Assembly: GCA_024195265.1 (NCBI GenBank)
Contig: JAJLRJ010000007.1
Span: forward strand, 12,246,828-12,310,827
Direction: 5' to 3'
Length of the DNA stretch: 64,000 bases
From: Dendrophyllia cribrosa
Taxonomy: Eukaryota; Cnidaria; Anthozoa; Scleractinia; Dendrophylliidae
In this document: in pieces, positions 53,055-64,000 of the stretch
Numbering within the stretch: the first letter of the stretch is position 1
Layout of the letters: the number at the start of each line of letters is the position of its first letter
Notes under the pieces: generated by a model
Told to the model about the DNA's origin: nothing
Databases searched by the model: none
What the model saw: only the letters and a program-made list of their open reading frames with translations
Translations under genes and position numbers: made by a program

Positions 53055-54817
53055 ATTATTACTTGGGCGGAGCGACCAAGTATTAAAATGCAGTTTGGTC
53101 GTCGACAAATGTGCAGTATTGCGCAACTCTGGGGATGGCGGGATTGTTCAAACCTTCACCGCGGTCACACGTCCGAGGCGTTTTTCGTTTTATTTGGTGG
53201 GATTCATTTAGTATTAAGTGGAAACGTGGGTAAGGATGTATAAAATAATTAGTTTATGTAACTATCTTTTCATCTTTCCGGCTCAAAATAACGAGCTTCT
53301 TTTCCATCGTTGAAAACTGATCAAAACGCTTCGTGCCTGAGCACAATTGTGTTGGCAAATGGCGCCAACAGTTCTGCGGTTCATAGTTTTCAAACGCTTA
53401 GAACTTTTTTTAGTAAACTTTCAAAACGTTTAGTGAGTTGAAAGTGTATTGTCAATATATGAAACTTTTAATAAACAGTGAAAATGACAACCTTAACTTT
53501 GAAGTACTTTGGTTAACTTTTGCAAATTTCTCTCGTTTAACCGCGGTGGAGTACACCTGTTGTTTGTTGATGCGAGGCGAACGTCACAAAGTGCGAGTCG
53601 TGTTTTCTCTGTTGCATCTAACAGTTTCATATTCAATATGCGTAAAGAAATTACTCAAGAAGACACTGCGAAAGTATTTGACACTCGCTATTAATTCTAC
53701 GATACCTTCATGACGGAAACCCGCTAAAACATGTTCAAACGAACATGAAGAAGATAATTTAGACGAATACATACCTAGCGCTTATTTAATAAGAAGTGAA
53801 CAGGGGACAGCGAAGGAAGAAATATAAGCGTGGTAGGAATCCCAATTAATTTCACTTCTTTCGGTTGTTTGCCTTTCATTAATTTTTATTTCGTGAAGTT
53901 GAAGGAACAGAACAGCCAACTGAAACTTTGAGTGCAAAAATTCACCGCCAAGAGAAGATGTAAACAATGCACGCGTTGTCTTGCGAGACGTTACTTGCGA
54001 GTTTTGCTTCCGCTAGTGAATGTTTCTCGGGCGAAAATAACCTTAAAGCGATCACTTTTTCATTTAATATTCTTTTCTGTGTTTCGGATACAGAGGAATA
54101 AAAACTGGATATATTTTCGTGTGACTGATTGCGAGATGTTTTATGAAACAGCTGCGTTATGCGTTACTGGAAAGGTTTCAAATTACTTTCACATTATGCA
54201 AATTGCAACATTTTTACCTCAACTGCAAAAATATGTTTCAAAGGGCTAAATTTGTTTCTCTCCTCCTAAATTATCACTTCTGTCGTTAACTTTGATTAAA
54301 GTTATAAGTTTCATTCAAACTTTATTATAATAACGGCGGGAATACTTCCAGCAAAACTTTCAATTGGAAAAGTTGTTTTGATCTCGGGTCCGGACCAGGC
54401 AATTACATCATGGCTTCGAAAGGCCACTTTGCGGCTACATTTGCATTCACTTCAAAAGTGTCAGAAACACAGACCAGCTAGTTACAAGATTTAACTAAAA
54501 CCAATAACAACCATCGGGAAACTCTGACATACGGCCTTTTTTTCAACGGTAAGTACAAAGTAGGCATCGATTTGTATTTTTCAGCATGTACTCGTCTTTT
54601 GACACAGTTGACACGCTACTTTAATAATTTACGTGCGATCTCGCACGCTATTAAAGTGTACTGTGTCTTCTTGTTTTGACGGTTAACGCGCTTCTTTGTT
54701 AGACTGCTCACACTATCCGAATACTCCCTATCATCAAACCGTGAAATAACGTGCATGCAGATTCCCAAGACAATTATTCTCCAATATGCCTAATACAACG
54801 ACGCCCAAGTATACGCT
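53055..54817. mobile_element. ~1.7-kb dispersed repeat, left copy
   Basis: Starts attacttgggcggagcgacc and is collinear with 61612-63222 at about 95% by eye. A possible right end is the inverted cgcccaagtat at about 54805-54816. Frames (for example 53932-54249) are present in both copies but show as many replacement as silent changes, so they are unlikely to be genes. Confidence 0.7.
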
Positions 54818-55246
54818 TTCACAGCGTCTTGTTGATTTCTAAGTTACGCGTGTCCACAGCACTGATGCGTCATAGAAAATAATGCGATTTAACGAAAGAT
54901 CAAACCGTTTTAAAAATACCGTGGTTTTCGTTTTTATTCGGGTAAATCGTCAAAAATGCAAACGATATATAAGAAAATCCTGCTGTAAGGTTTTTGATCG
55001 TCGTATGTATGCTTAGCTATTCCTTGTTTGCTCTCTTTCGGCGGGAAACATTGCCTTTTAGCGCCCTTACTCCCGTTTTCGGCTACTTGCTGCAGATGTT
55101 GGAGCCAAAGCTTAACCTCTCGTCGGTGGAAAGGAGACATTTGCCTTCCAGATTCTCGATATCGGCCTCTAGAAATGTCTTATTCGTCTTGTTATAGTCT
55201 TGGAGAATCTGACCAGGAGGTGGCGATGTTACTGCCTTGCCTTAAG
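54818..55246 (+). other. Possible first exon of an unknown plus-strand transcript
   Basis: A frame MSYSSCYSLGESDQEVAMLL ends at CKQ just before a donor-like g|gttagt at 55249. No continuation was found, and the inverted repeat begins exactly at this junction. Confidence 0.25.
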
Positions 55247-55247
55247 T

Positions 55248-55372
55248 GTAAACAGGTTAGTACAGTAGGTTGTTTTGATTTGTTAGTGTGGGGAAGTTTA
55301 TTTTATTGGCTTTGGTTAGCTGGTGAATAGGCTACCAACGACAAGCTTTAATCATGTTTAATGTAACTAGTA
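55248..55372. repeat. ~125-bp inverted repeat, left arm
   Basis: gttagtacagtaggttgttt ... catgtttaatgtaactagt. The complement lies at 56793-56916, on the other side of the integrase exon. Confidence 0.85.
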
Positions 55373-56792
55373 GCCTGCGTAGCTGTTGGGAGACATAGTG
55401 TACTTCTGAATTTGCAACTGGGATGTGTTTGTCTGACACTCCATGGAGCTCAGGCAAGAGGTAGAGAGAATCAGGACGTCCGGGTACTGTGTTATTTCCA
55501 GACCCACGAATTCGGTGGGTATTCCATTGCTCTTTTACAGCATCAAACTCTGCTTGTGGAACCTTACTAAAACAATACCATAGGCATTCCATGCCTATCT
55601 CAGACGAAGTATCTAAAGTTCCTTGAAATTCTAAATCATTGAAAAAATTCCTCCACCATGTGCAGTGGCTTTTTGGATAAAACGACCACCACCCTTCTAT
55701 CCTTTGATTCCTTGGTGAGGCAACATATCGATGGGCATTTGGATTGCCACGAAAAAAGGTCTGTATGGAGGCTGCTAGCCCATTTCAGTGCCCAAATCAG
55801 TAATTAGTTCCACAGGACACCCTCCCTGCTCGGAAACGGTCTTCACATAATATGCGGCTATTTTATTAGGAGAGTTATTAGATCGTGCAACCCTGAGCCA
55901 TAGTATCTTTCTGCTAAAACCCAGTGTTTTAACTTATCATAACCATCCATGTGCCATGCATAATTTGGCCCAGGGTTGTGATATCTTCTTCTCTTCAAGC
56001 GATGCTTTTTTCTAAGTTCTGTACCTGCTGGATCCATCTCTCTTAACAAGTCTTGCACAATTATCCTGGGGACCCTTAGACCTTCCATTTCGAGCATGTG
56101 CCAAATAGCCCAATACCCCGCCAATGAACACGGGCCGCTTATTAGTTCAGCCATGCGCCTCTGTACCTTGCAGAAGGTATCATTAAATCCTTCTTTGTCT
56201 GAAACACCACACCTTGACAAACCATACTTTTTCAGTAGTCGAATAAGAGTACTGTAACTCAACGGATGCTGATGGCGTTCAGAGAGAAAGAGAAGGATCT
56301 CTTGATAACTAAACCCACGATTAAAGTAGTACTTTAGAACTTCCTCCTCGTCAAAGTCCCCTTCCCATTCTTCAGGGTCAGAATCTGAGCTGTCCGCATG
56401 TTGATGGTTGCTTGATGATAACAGCGCTAAACCAAAATGTAAAATATTACCAATATTACTAAGCAGCTATTCTACTGGAAAAATTATACCAGTTTTCCAA
56501 ACAGAAATTCCATTTTTCCACATTATGGATATTTCCAAATCCAATGATGAATTGCAACGAATCCAGTGTGGGAAATTGTTTAATTAATTTTTCCAGTGTT
56601 CTGCAGTGGAAATAGGCTAGGTAAAAAAATATGCCGGAGCAGAAAGATGAAATTGAAGACACCGCGACCAAAATAATTTTGCCCTCATCAAAATGATTTT
56701 GCTGTGACAGTTGTGGGCCACTGTACATTTCACTGTTAATCGATTCAAGTCTCCACCAATTGTGGTCAATCTAACTAAACGAAAGATACTAG

Positions 56793-56916
56793 TTACATTA
56801 AACATGATTAAAGCTTGTCATTGGTAGCCTATTCACCAGCTAACCAAAGCCAATAAAATAAACTTCCCCACACTAACAAATCAAAACAACCTACTGTACT
56901 AACCACCTTCAACAAG
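56793..56916. repeat. ~125-bp inverted repeat, right arm (inside the integrase intron)
   Basis: Complement of 55248-55372, beginning actagttacattaaacatg. Confidence 0.85.
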
Positions 56917-57399
56917 AGCGGTTGGACTGCAGAATAAAAACCTTAACTTTTTAGTCTTTTATATATTTGTAAACACAAAACCTTCCTTCTCTTATTCTAT
57001 GTCACAATGTACATTACTGGGCAAATTTAAGTTGACAGTCTCTTTTCAAGACTCAATTCGAGACTATTTGTGATACTCAACTCTCTTTCGATAGTGTCAA
57101 GTTGATACTGTCAACTTATATTTATCTGATACTGTAGTTCTCATTTAGAGGCAAATCTTTACCTGAAGCATACGACAGGCCAGGTGCTGCTGCTGATGAG
57201 TTTACTATCATTGTTAATTAGATTAAAACACATGTTAATAAAGTTATTTCTCCATAGAAAATCTACATGTAACATATCATTATGACTGCAAAGAAGCAAA
57301 TTTTGAGACTGGCCGTTCCTTTGAATTTTATTCTCAACTGTGTTTTCCCCTTACATTCTCTGTAAATCGGCAATGGGAAAATTAAAGGAATTATATCGA

Positions 57400-57427
57400 A
57401 AAAAACAAACAAACAAACAAACAAACA
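57400..57427. repeat. (AAAC)n microsatellite
   Basis: About six units of aaac within the integrase intron. Confidence 0.85.
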
Positions 57428-57920
57428 GATATTCAAGTAGTGGTAATTTTCCATGGGAATGAAACATTGAGAAATATTTGAAGTCACATGGTCGGCTTTT
57501 ACTTTGTGTACCACACACAGATGACGTAAACATAAGAAACAATACTTCATCAACATTGTATGCGAAGTAAAAGCCACAGTTTCAAGTGACCGTCAGAGCA
57601 AATGATAAAGCTTAATAGTATTAGTTGGCTTCTTACAAGAGCCAAAATGTCACAGATACATCTCGATTTGTCATGAGGACAAAAGGACTTGAAAGTCCAT
57701 ATTTCAACCAGAAATAAATAAAAAAGCATGAAACTTTCTTACCTTGTCCACACTGTACACAAAAGTTTGCAAATTGCGATAGATCTTTCCCGCAATTTGA
57801 ACAAAACATCTTTTTAATAGACTATTCTACCGCATTCGTCGAAATCGCCAAGAGTTTCTCGTTCCCAGAATGCCTTCCGCTATCTCGACATAGTTCCCAG
57901 TCTCCTTAAGATTTCACTCT

Positions 57921-58128
57921 TGCCGTGAGCTTTTTGCTCTTGCCGTGAGCTTTTTGCTCTTGCCGTGAGCTTTTTGCTCTTGCCGTGAGCTTTTTGCTCT
58001 TGCCGTGAGCTTTTTGCTCTTGCCGTGAGCTTTTTGCTTTTGCCGTGAGCTTTTTGCTTTTGCCGTGAGCTTTTTGCTCTTGCCGTGAGCTTTTTGCTCT
58101 TGCCGTGAGTCTTTTGCTCTTGCCGTGA
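57921..58128. repeat. 20-bp minisatellite in the divergent promoter region
   Basis: Ten consecutive exact-length units of tgccgtgagctttttgctct plus a partial one; a few carry ttt or gtc variants. It begins about 110 bp upstream of the zinc-ribbon start codon and ends about 430 bp before the nuclease start codon. Confidence 0.95.
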
Positions 58129-58558
58129 CAGTTGTGGGCCACCGTACAGAGTAATATAAATGAAGGTCTAAAGAAAGTTCCATACTATCATGGCTACATG
58201 CTAACAAACTTACATTAAATATTAAAACTAGCAGTAATCAAAGATTAATAAGTGCGTTCGAAGTTCAATGAATTTAGCTAAAATCGTAGGAAAAAGATAG
58301 GAGCAAATTAGTCGAGACATTAATAGACCTTTACAAGGTTAACACCGCCATTTTGCCGGGGGTGCAAAACTACTGGGGCGAGCGCGCGGCCAAACAATAA
58401 AATGCAAATGGCTGACTCATCGAGTTGCAATTACCTGCGAAAAAATATCAAAATATCTTAATCTAGGATCAACACACGTCTACTGAAACTGTTAGTTTGA
58501 AATCCTTTTCTATTTTTGCCGCTATCACTCCGGTAGAGCGGCCAAAAAATTATTTGTG

Positions 58559-60754
58559 ATGCCTCGACAAGCAGAGGAAGTTCTTGAATACGACGACTTC
58601 CTCGGTTGGACTGTTTCCTCGTTAAAGGATTTTCTTTCGCTACGGGGACTCAAGCAAACGGGCAGAAAGTCTGAGCTGATCGCTAGAGCGTTTGGAGCCT
58701 ACGAACTCAATGTGCCTGTGAAGTTTTCTCAGGAGCAAATTTATCAGCAGATAAAAGACGAATATCCAAGGAGGTTGACTAAAAATGAAATTAAGAGTGA
58801 TCCAAACATGTGACCGAGTGACGCTTGGATTGACGACGTGAAGGAATGGCCAGAAGTCGATGATGGCAAATTGTTCAGTTATATTTTGAAGACTAAAGCC
58901 GTAGATGTCGACTATATTGGAAAATACAAGGATCAGAAGGCCTATTCATATTGGATGAGTGGCTTTGTAGACACAGTGTTCTTTGCTAAATGCCCTATTA
59001 ACAGCAAGCATGTGTTCTTGAAAGGCTCTGTATCCCCTTCACAAAAAATTCGAGATGACCCGCATAAGGTCTGGGTTTGTTTAGAGGGTACAAAAAGTGA
59101 ATGCAAAATCTTAACCTTTTGGTGTACATGTACAGCAGGTACTGCTGAAGTTTGCAATCATGTTATAGCTTTGCTATATAAAGTAAATTTTGCACATAAG
59201 AAAGCTTACATATCTCCTGCATGTACAAGCGTTCCACAAGGATGGAACAAAGGAACTAGAAAGGATGTAGTTCCAACTCAAATCAAAAACCTTGTCTTTC
59301 GTAAAGACAAAAAGACTCGGAAGGACAGTCCCAAAGAACAGGCAGCCAATTTAACTTTAAAGAACAACTTTGACCCACGAAAGCCCCAGGATAGGCAGCT
59401 GACCAATGAAAGGGTGTCAGCTCTTATCAATGGAGTAATTGAGAATGTCCCATCTGCTTGTTTACTTCACTCTATCGAGCACACTAAAGATGACGGCCTA
59501 CCCGAACCTCTTCCTCAGAGAGCCCTTAGCTTCATGTCATCCGAGGAAATGAAAGGAAAACCATTGGAACATACTGCTCCACTCTTTTTAAAAGAATGTC
59601 AGATGACGAGTGACCAAGTGAAAAGGGTGGAAACTGAAACTCGTGGCCAGAGTAACAATGACTCTTGGCATCAACAAAGAGTTGGGAGAGTGACTGCGTC
59701 AAATTTTCATAAATTTTACACCAAGGCTCAAACAATCATCAACAGAAAAAGTGACAATGACAAAAAACCCATTTACAGTTCAATGGTGTCAAGCCTGTTG
59801 AATAAAGGTGATGATGTCTCACATATGCCACAGATAAAGTGGGGGAATGCCCATGAAAAGGATGCCATAAAATCATTCATGTCAGATGTGGCCTCTCAAC
59901 ATGATGGTGGCCTACAGGGCTTTAGACAGTGTGGACTGTTTATCAAACCTGATTACCCCTTCCTTGCGGGTTCCCCGTATGGCCTGTTTTTTTGCCATTG
60001 TTGTGGTCTGGCAACACTGGAAGCAAAATGTCCCTACAGTGTGAGAAATGAAAATATTCATGAAAAGAAGACATTTGACCATGTGGAATTTCTTGAAGAT
60101 TTTAATGGAAAGCCCCGCTTGAAACACTCGCACAAATATTACACCCAAATGCAAGCTCAGATGTGGGTTTGTGGTGCCAATCATGGCTTCTTTATTGTAT
60201 GGACTCTGGGCAGCCAACCATTGTATGAACGAATAGAACTAGACTTGGAATTTTGTCTGAAAGTTGTGAACAATATCACTCTCTTTTACAAATCTTTTGT
60301 ATTACCTTGCCTGTTAGGATACAGGGACATTTTTGAGTGCCCAAAGTGTGACAAGGTTATTTTGGAGAGTGATGAAATAAGTGATTCTGCAAAAGAAAAC
60401 AGTGTATGCTGTGGCAGCTGCAGCACTTGGTGGCATTTGCCATGTGCTGAACTCAGTGTGGATTCTGCAGATGCACTCGACTTTTGGATTTGCCAGAGCT
60501 GCCTGGCTGATGCAGCAAACATACATGATGCTGGGGATGATGAACTTGACTTGAACTTACCTGAGGAAGAAAAACAAACTGATAACTCAAGTACTGTAAA
60601 TCATGTCTGCCCAGTTTGTTGTCTTAAGAGTATCCCTGTGAATGGAGAACATGTTTGCACAGTCTGTAAAAAACCTGTCCATGCTTGGTGCAGTAACCAT
60701 GAGAACATAACAAGCTCTGCAGACCTAATTTGTAATTACTGCATTTCAGATTAA
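58559..60754 (+). pseudogene. SAP-SWIM-YqaJ nuclease-PHD protein with an in-frame stop
   Basis: One frame from ATG 58559 to TAA 60754, broken only by TGA at 58811-58813 after codon 84. Upstream of the stop is a SAP DNA-binding domain (WTVSSLKDFLSLRGLK). Downstream, counted from Met 58838: a SWIM zinc finger (C96-x-C98, C106-x-H108), then a YqaJ/lambda-exonuclease-like PD-(D/E)xK domain (RVGRVTASNF, WGNAHEKDAI, LEAKCP at 394-399, YYTQMQAQMW). Then come a PHD-type finger (C501...C555) and a second Cys/His-rich finger (C591...C635). The block that normally reads SPDG is SPYG here, so the metal-binding Asp is lost. Relatives occur in eukaryotic transposon-linked gene families (ISL2EU-type elements are reported to carry YqaJ proteins). 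The copy is probably inactive. Confidence 0.82.
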
Positions 60755-61611
60755 TACACTGTACATTGAATTTTAATTACTGTTCACAAGGAGAAGTTTC
60801 ACCACATGGTCGCATAACTAATCCCAAACATCAAATCAACAAAATCATAGATTCACAAGGTGTTAAGAACTTTAATACACCAGTCCAAGAAGTACATGTA
60901 TAACCTACAAAATGTTTTAATTACATCATGTAATATTTTTCTACATGTAGAAAACAATTTAAGAATTTTGGATGCATTTTTATTTCTACTAAGTTAGACA
61001 TGGAGAAAAGTCAGAGTTATTTACACATTTCTATATATTTTTTATAGCCACTTATTGTTTAGTATTGTCTTGTTGATGCATTTTTTTATGAAATGTTATG
61101 AAAATGTTGTATGAACATTCCTGTTGCTACAGTTAATTATGCACATTTCTAATAGCAAATTTCAATTCCTTAATCAATTTAACATTATGTAAATACAACT
61201 TGATTTGGAAATATATTTTATGATAATTTAAACAAAATTGTTTTGTACATTCAAAGAAAGCCAAGTTGACTAGAATTAGTTTTTGTGGGGACTGTTCAAT
61301 CTGAAATAGAAAATACATAAAAAATGCAGAGACTAAATGTATTGCTCTTATGCCTTGAAATACACTTTGTACAGTGTAGGAGTAGTTTCCCATTTCATTG
61401 ACATGTTAACAGTTCTCAAATGAACCTGCCCCAGTCTCTAAACTGTATATCTAGTCATCTTGGCATAGTTTTAAATAAAAATATCAAACACAGAGTGGTG
61501 GAAGCAAATTGCACAATGCACAGCAGACACGAACAATATCATCAGCCAGGGGAAGCAGGGTAATAGGCAGTTCATTTTTCAGAATAAGAAAAACTTTCAG
61601 CCGTCCAATAG
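60755..61611. other. 3' flank, no gene seen
   Basis: AT-rich presumed 3' untranslated and intergenic sequence. Confidence 0.4.
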
Positions 61612-64000
61612 CTTGTTACTTGGGCGTAGCGACCAAGTATTAAAATGCAGTTTGGTCGTCCACAAATGTGCAGTATTACGCAACTCTGGGGACGGCGGGA
61701 TTATTCAAACCTTCACCGCGGTCACACGTCCGAGGCGTTTTTCGTTTTATTTGGTGGGATTCATTTAGAATTAAGTGGAAACGTGGGCAAGGATGTATAA
61801 AATAATTAGTTTAAAAATTGTAACTATCTTTTCATCTTTCTGGCTCAAAATAACGAGCTTCTTTTCGATCGTTGAAAACTGATCAAAACGCTTCGTGCCT
61901 GAGCAAACTTGTGTTGGCAAATGGCGCCGACAGTTCTGCGGTTCGTAGTTTTCAAACGCTTAGAACTTTTTTTAGTAAACTTTCAAAACGTTTAGTGAGT
62001 TGACAGTGTATTGTCAATATATGAAACTTTTAATAAACAGTGAAAATGACAACCTTAACTTTGAAGTACTTTCATTGGTTAACTTTTGCAAATTTCTCTC
62101 GTTTGACCACGGTGGAGTACACCTGTTGTTTGTTGATGCGAGGCGAACGTCACAAAGTGCGAGTTGTGTTTTCTCTGTTGCATCTAACAGTTTCATATTC
62201 AATATGCGTAAGGAAATTACTCAAGAAGACACTGCGAAAGTATTTGACACTTGCGATTAATTCTACGATACCTTCATGACGGAAACCCGCTAAAACATGT
62301 TAAAACGAACATGAAGAAGATAATTTAGACGAATACATATTACATAGCGCTTATTTAATAAGAAGTGAACAGTGGACAGCGAAGGAAGAAATATAAGCGT
62401 GGTAGGAATCCCAATTAATTTCACTTGTTTCGGTTGTTTGCCTTTCATTAATTTTTATTTCGTGAAGTTGAAAGAACAGAACAGACAACTGAAACTTTGG
62501 GTGCAAAAATTCACCGCTGAGAGAAGATGTAAACAATGCACGCGGTGTCTTGCGAGACGTTTCTTGCGAGTTTTGCTTCCGCTAGTGAATGTTTCTCGGG
62601 CGAAAATAACCTTAAAGCGATCACTTTTTCATTTAATTTTCTTTTCTGTGTTTCGGATACAGAGGAATAAAAACTGGATATATTTTCGTGTGTCTGATTG
62701 CGAGATGTTTTACGAAACAGCTGCGTTATGCGTTACTGGAAAGGTTTCAAATTACTTTCACATTATGCAAATTGCAACATTTTTACCTCAACTGAAAAAA
62801 TATATTTCAAAGGGCTAAATTTAATTTGTTTCTCTCCTCCTAAATTATCACTTCTGTCGTTAACTTTGATTAAATTTATAAGTTTCATTCAAATTTTATT
62901 ATAATAACGGCGGGAATACTTCCAGCAAAACTTTCAATTGGAAAAGTTGTTTTGACCTCGGGTCCGGACCAGGCAATTACATCATGGCTTCGAAAGGCCA
63001 CTTTGCGGCTACATTTGCATTCACTTTAAAAGTGTCGGAAACACAGACCAGCTAGTTACAAGATTTAGCTAAAACCAATAACAACTATCGGGAAACTCTA
63101 ACATACGGCCTTTTTTTCAACGGTAAGTACAAAGTAGGCATCGATTTGTATTTTTCAGTATGTACTCGTCTTTTGACACAGTGGACACGCTACTTTAATA
63201 ATTTGCGTGCGATCTCACACGCTAAGGGTGTGTTCCTTTCGGTGAATCCAAAAACGGATTTTCGATCCTAAAACGGATTTCGCGTTCCTTTCGACAAATC
63301 CAAATCCGGATTTTTGATCTGGCGAATCCTTTTTGAAAAAGGATTCACTGGATTTGAATCTAAAGAATCCAAATCCAGATTTACGGATTAGTGATCTATG
63401 CTGTTCCTTTCACAACGGATCTGAAATTAATCTGATGAAACAGCGGTATTTCCAGACAGAGCACAGTCAGGTCGAGACTTTTTGGTGCCGCCATTTGTCA
63501 AACATGTGGGCAAACGTTTCAGGTACAGTAAAACATTCGTATATTGACCATATGCCGTTTGAAATTGCTTAGAAACTCAAATAACAACGTAGAGATGTAA
63601 TTTGCTATGTAAAAAGGCCTGACATTTAGCAGCCTGTTCAATTCGAGTTCGCATTTCGAGCAAATTTGTACGGCTTAGTTTGTGTCAGAGAATTATGAAA
63701 ACTGGGGTTTGTTTACCATAATAACCTGTAACTTTTCAGCCATTCACTTTGTGCAAATAAACGCGCTTTTTTACTCTCTTACTCTGTAACAATAAAGTTT
63801 TGATTTTAAGTTTAGTTTTTTATTTTACTTTGCGAAAGGTCACCAAGGTTACAGATCCAAAACCGGATTTCGCGTTCCTTTTGGCCGCGAAATCCGGCAA
63901 ATCTCGGATCAAAAATCCGTTTTTGGATTCTCCGAAAGGAACACACCCTAAGTGTACTGTGTCTTCTTGTTTTAGACGGTTAACGCGCTTCTTTGTTAGA
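61612..64000. mobile_element. ~1.7-kb dispersed repeat, right copy (runs off the window)
   Basis: Collinear with 53055-54703 in the same orientation, starting ttacttgggcgtagcgacc. Interrupted at 63226-63948 and resumes as agtgtactgtgtcttcttgt. Confidence 0.75.
63226..63948. mobile_element. 723-bp Harbinger-like non-autonomous element
   Basis: Termini GGGTGTGTTCCTTTCGG and complement are flanked by TAA (63223-63225, 63949-63951), a 3-bp TWA duplication typical of PIF/Harbinger. The left copy of the host repeat (54655) is empty. Arms carry repeated aatccaaatccgga-type motifs. No transposase. Confidence 0.82.

Larger units (their letters stand above)
55332..57809 (-). pseudogene. Zinc-ribbon / DDE integrase-type protein, two exons, broken
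   Basis: Exon 1 (57743-57809) encodes a zinc ribbon, MFCSNCGKDL..FCVQCGQ, and ends at a consensus donor. The phase fits exon 2, which starts at 56426 after ttttggtttag. Exon 2 has an acidic spacer, a helix-turn-helix-like block (YYFNRGFSYQEILLFLSE, LSYSTLIRLLKKYGL) and an integrase core: first Asp in WHMDGYDKL, second Asp in ITDLGTE, Glu in RIEGWW. Two lesions break it: a deletion with frame change near 55917-55921, between the first Asp and SRKILW, and a one-base loss near 55783 just after GTE. Similar zinc-ribbon/integrase genes are common in cnidarians; whether they are transposases or domesticated is unsettled. It lies head-to-head with the nuclease gene at 58559. Confidence 0.78.

Noticed and set aside
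53932..54249. 105-codon frame conserved with 62372-62818
   Set aside because: By eye the two copies differ by about five replacement and three silent changes, so no purifying selection; it is shared because the repeat is duplicated.
57906..58207. Repetitive Lys/Ala/Gln-rich minus-strand proteins
   Set aside because: Translations of the 20-bp minisatellite; every frame is open by chance.
53055..64000. LTR retrotransposon with 1.7-kb LTRs
   Set aside because: The repeats lack TG...CA ends, there is no primer-binding site, gag or RT between them, and the integrase is on the opposite strand with an intron.

Overview
The window is eukaryotic nuclear DNA from an animal, most likely a cnidarian (stony coral or sea anemone). 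The grounds are AT-rich sequence with spliceosomal donor and acceptor signals, C2H2 zinc-finger genes with a non-coding first exon, an intact Mab-21/cGAS-like gene, a Penelope-like retroelement with RT and GIY-YIG domains, and a dense, nested population of small inverted-repeat transposons. No species can be named from sequence alone. Most of the 64 kb is mobile or repeat DNA. Only three or four genes look intact.

Layout. 0-0.8 kb: last coding exon of an unidentified coiled-coil protein. 1.8-4.8 kb: a 106-bp satellite with an 860-bp higher-order repeat, split by a 782-bp inverted-repeat element that itself contains eight 91-bp units. 5-10 kb: a tRNA-like gene and a string of MITEs, two of a palindromic family with 4-bp target duplications. 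10.1-11.7 kb (minus): a single-exon Mab-21/cGAS-like receptor gene with its nucleotidyltransferase motifs in place. 11.7-17.7 kb: repeat-rich spacer with one possible exon. 18.2-32.5 kb: a composite with >1-kb terminal inverted repeats and hairpin ends. It has been entered by another ~4.4-kb inverted-repeat element and by a 5.15-kb Penelope-like insertion, which contains a second, nested Penelope insertion. 32.5-33.0 kb: a broken class A GPCR cut off by the end of that composite.

33-36 kb: a LINE relic interrupted by a TTAA-type MITE, then more MITEs. 36.3-41.2 kb and 46.0-51.8 kb: two tandem paralogous zinc-finger genes (7 and 8 standard fingers), each with a non-coding first exon 4-5 kb upstream. 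Between and after them lie foldback elements, a Penelope relic and LINE relics. 53-64 kb: a divergent pair of genes, a zinc-ribbon/DDE-integrase pseudogene (minus) and a SAP-SWIM-YqaJ nuclease-PHD gene with an in-frame stop (plus). They share a ~750-bp promoter region holding a 20-bp minisatellite, and are flanked by two same-orientation copies of a ~1.7-kb repeat. The right copy carries a Harbinger-like insertion.

Several insertions can be polarised because an uninterrupted paralogous target exists elsewhere in the window. This gives direct evidence of target-site duplications and of insertion order.
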